From NCBI GenBank assembly GCA_000697455.1, contig JNET01027819.1, positions 1 through 10,975 of the forward strand: a stretch of 10,975 bases of DNA, given 5' to 3'. The notes beneath the pieces are model-generated. The model worked only from the letters and a program-made list of their open reading frames with translations. It had not been told where the DNA came from and made no database searches. Both the position numbers and the translations under genes were made by a program. The stretch is from Basidiobolus heterosporus B8920. Lineage: Eukaryota > Basidiobolomycota > Basidiobolomycetes > Basidiobolales > Basidiobolaceae. Below are positions 10,049 through 10,975 of the stretch, piece after piece (the stretch's first letter is position 1; every line of letters begins with the position of its first letter).

Positions 10049-10076
10049 TTACTTTGATCAAAGTAAAAGTACTTTT
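10049..10076. repeat. Overlapping 18-bp and 12-bp palindromes
   Basis: TTACTTTGATCAAAGTAA at 10049-10066 is a perfect 18-bp palindrome, the longest I found in the window. Its last two bases are the first two of AAAAGTACTTTT at 10065-10076, a perfect 12-bp palindrome holding the normal array core. A similar stretch, without perfect symmetry, lies at 2061-2083. Confidence 0.85.
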
Positions 10077-10725
10077 GTGCATGATTAACCTTATAACGGG
10101 ATAAGCACTTCCCAACAAATCTTATTCTCTCATGAGTTGATATTCCTTTTGCAGGAAGCTAAGCAATATTAGGAAGCACAGTCCACAAGAGAAATGTATT
10201 AATGCAAAGAAGTGTGCTTTTCAGTAAAGTATAACAAGGGCATCCACACAAAGTCTTGCCTTTTGAGAAAGTTAAGTTCTTTTTTGGTAAGTACTCAACA
10301 AGTGTCAAAGAACATTTGTACAAGGAGTTAAGGTATTATATGCCAGGGTAACATTGCTTGGAAACCAAACAAATGACACATAGAGTATTTTGCAACTCAT
10401 CTTAAGTTCTACCTGTGTGTAGTACTTTCATTCAGCAGGTGATCATATTATTGTACAAGGTCAGGTACTTCACTGCCTGAGTATTATATATGTGCTAACC
10501 ACAATTTCAAAATAGTTAAGCCATTCTGACAAAGCTACCGCTTCTCATTGATATACATACTGTTAGTAAAAAACGTACTGAGCAACAGAAGTTATTTTCT
10601 TACTGGACAATGAATATTTTGATAAGAATCCATGGAAATATGAGAAAGTACTTTCAGCAAATATTTTGTACATTTACAATAGATTCTACAGCAAAATGAA
10701 TATGTTTTACTGCAAGGAGTATCTA

Positions 10726-10975
10726 ATATTAGTGGATCATTTGATATTAGTTAGAGTTTGTTGAAGTCCATAATTTACTAACATGCATGAAGCCATATGA
10801 TGAGAGAGCATATACTTGAATGATAGGCTTGTTCCCTTGGATTGTGCCAGATAGTGCCAGAGCATGCCAAATGATAGAAGTTGCCAAATGCAAGCTCATA
10901 GCACTTGTAATTGACAGAATAGGAAGCCAAGACCTCTTTGCATATGCTTGCATAGATGCATTGGTTTTATTTCTC
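10726..10975. other. Right flank outside the recognisable array
   Basis: No 37-bp core can be followed beyond 10719, and the base composition seems slightly richer in G+C. A minus-strand frame ending at 10747 starts with ATG at 10953 and stays open upstream to the window edge, about 75 codons in all. Its product contains hydrophobic stretches such as SIIWHALALSG and matches no family I know. It could be a chance frame, an exon fragment or part of an unrecognised element, and it is not called as a gene. The region may mark the boundary of the array. Confidence 0.4.
10845..10886 (+). repeat. Four TGCCA words, three at exact 10-bp spacing
   Basis: TGCCA occurs at 10845, 10855, 10865 and 10882. 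The first three are one helical turn apart, and the last two are followed by AATG. TGCCA is the half-site of NFI-type factors, but such short words occur by chance. This is a local pattern of unknown meaning. Confidence 0.35.

Larger units (their letters stand above)
8826..10725 (+). repeat. Diverged dimeric satellite array (37/74 bp), right arm
   Basis: The array continues after the tRNA-derived insertion in the same orientation and with the same A and B monomers. Examples are AAAGTACTTTTCAACC near 9208, AGTAAAGTACCTAGCAGC near 9990, AGGTCAGGTACTTCACTGCC near 10458 and GAAAGTACTTTCAGCAAAT near 10643. The last core I accept is GTATCTAATATTAG at 10719, 72 bp after the one at 10647. The longest open frame here, 9375-9734, runs across many monomers with no frame-specific conservation and is treated as chance. 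Regulation and transcription cannot be judged from the sequence. Confidence 0.88.

Noticed and set aside
84-10725. CRISPR array
   Set aside because: The spacing of about 37 bp with a recurrent short word suggests one at first. However, no near-identical repeat of 23 bp or more exists, the supposed spacers are themselves repeats of two types, and the DNA looks eukaryotic.
84-10725. Tiny introns, GTAAAGTACTTTTCAG, at B-to-A junctions
   Set aside because: The junction consensus starts with GT and ends with AG over 16 bases, resembling the very short introns of some ciliates. Removing 15-16 bases from a 74-bp dimer does not leave a unit that is a multiple of three or a stop-free frame, and most copies lack the exact ends.
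1-10975. Bacterial or phage operon, promoters or terminators
   Set aside because: There are no long frames, no ribosome-binding sites in front of credible starts and no gene clustering. The tRNA-derived insertion and CpG depletion point to a eukaryotic genome.
1-10975. LTR element, retrovirus-like or Polinton-like fossil
   Set aside because: No long terminal repeats, primer-binding site, polymerase, integrase or capsid-like translation could be recognised on either strand.

Overview
This 10,975-base window looks like non-coding eukaryotic DNA, probably from an animal nuclear genome. By eye it is about two-thirds A+T. It has no convincing protein gene on either strand, and every open frame is short and cut across by the same non-coding repeat. 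CpG is very rare: I count about two dozen by hand, where base composition alone would give roughly 300. That points to a genome with heavy cytosine methylation, such as a vertebrate or a heavily methylated invertebrate. The species cannot be named from the sequence.

Nearly the whole window, from about 84 to 10,725, is one old, strongly diverged tandem array in a single orientation. The monomer is about 37 bp (mostly 36-38). Each monomer opens with a core close to AAAGTACTTT, a perfect 10-bp palindrome. Two monomer types tend to alternate, giving a dimer of about 74 bp. Type A continues TTTTCAGCAAGAATCTAAC and ends in AGGAAAA. Type B continues TTCACAACATATCTTGTATT, then ATACAAGGTAAA. The copies are too diverged for the repeat to be obvious at a glance, but the core returns on a 37-bp clock across the window. 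The hexamer AGTACT occurs about 44 times by hand count, against about 4 expected.

Layout: 1-83 is an edge with a small 20-bp duplication and weak array character. 84-8685 is the left arm of the array, with several half-monomer slips and a degraded stretch near 6360-6650. 8686-8825 is a tRNA-derived insertion (SINE-like), and the array phase resumes cleanly after about 140 bp are removed. 8826-10,725 is the right arm, including a very regular run at 8841-9098. From about 10,726 to the end the repeat is no longer recognisable, so this may be the array boundary.

The candidate for something undescribed is the array itself: about 280 monomers carrying a palindromic core every 3.5 helical turns, plus a short dyad in the middle of B monomers that in a few copies seems kept by paired changes. 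This could be a satellite, a natural array of protein-binding sites, or the template of a structured repeat RNA. The sequence alone does not decide among these.
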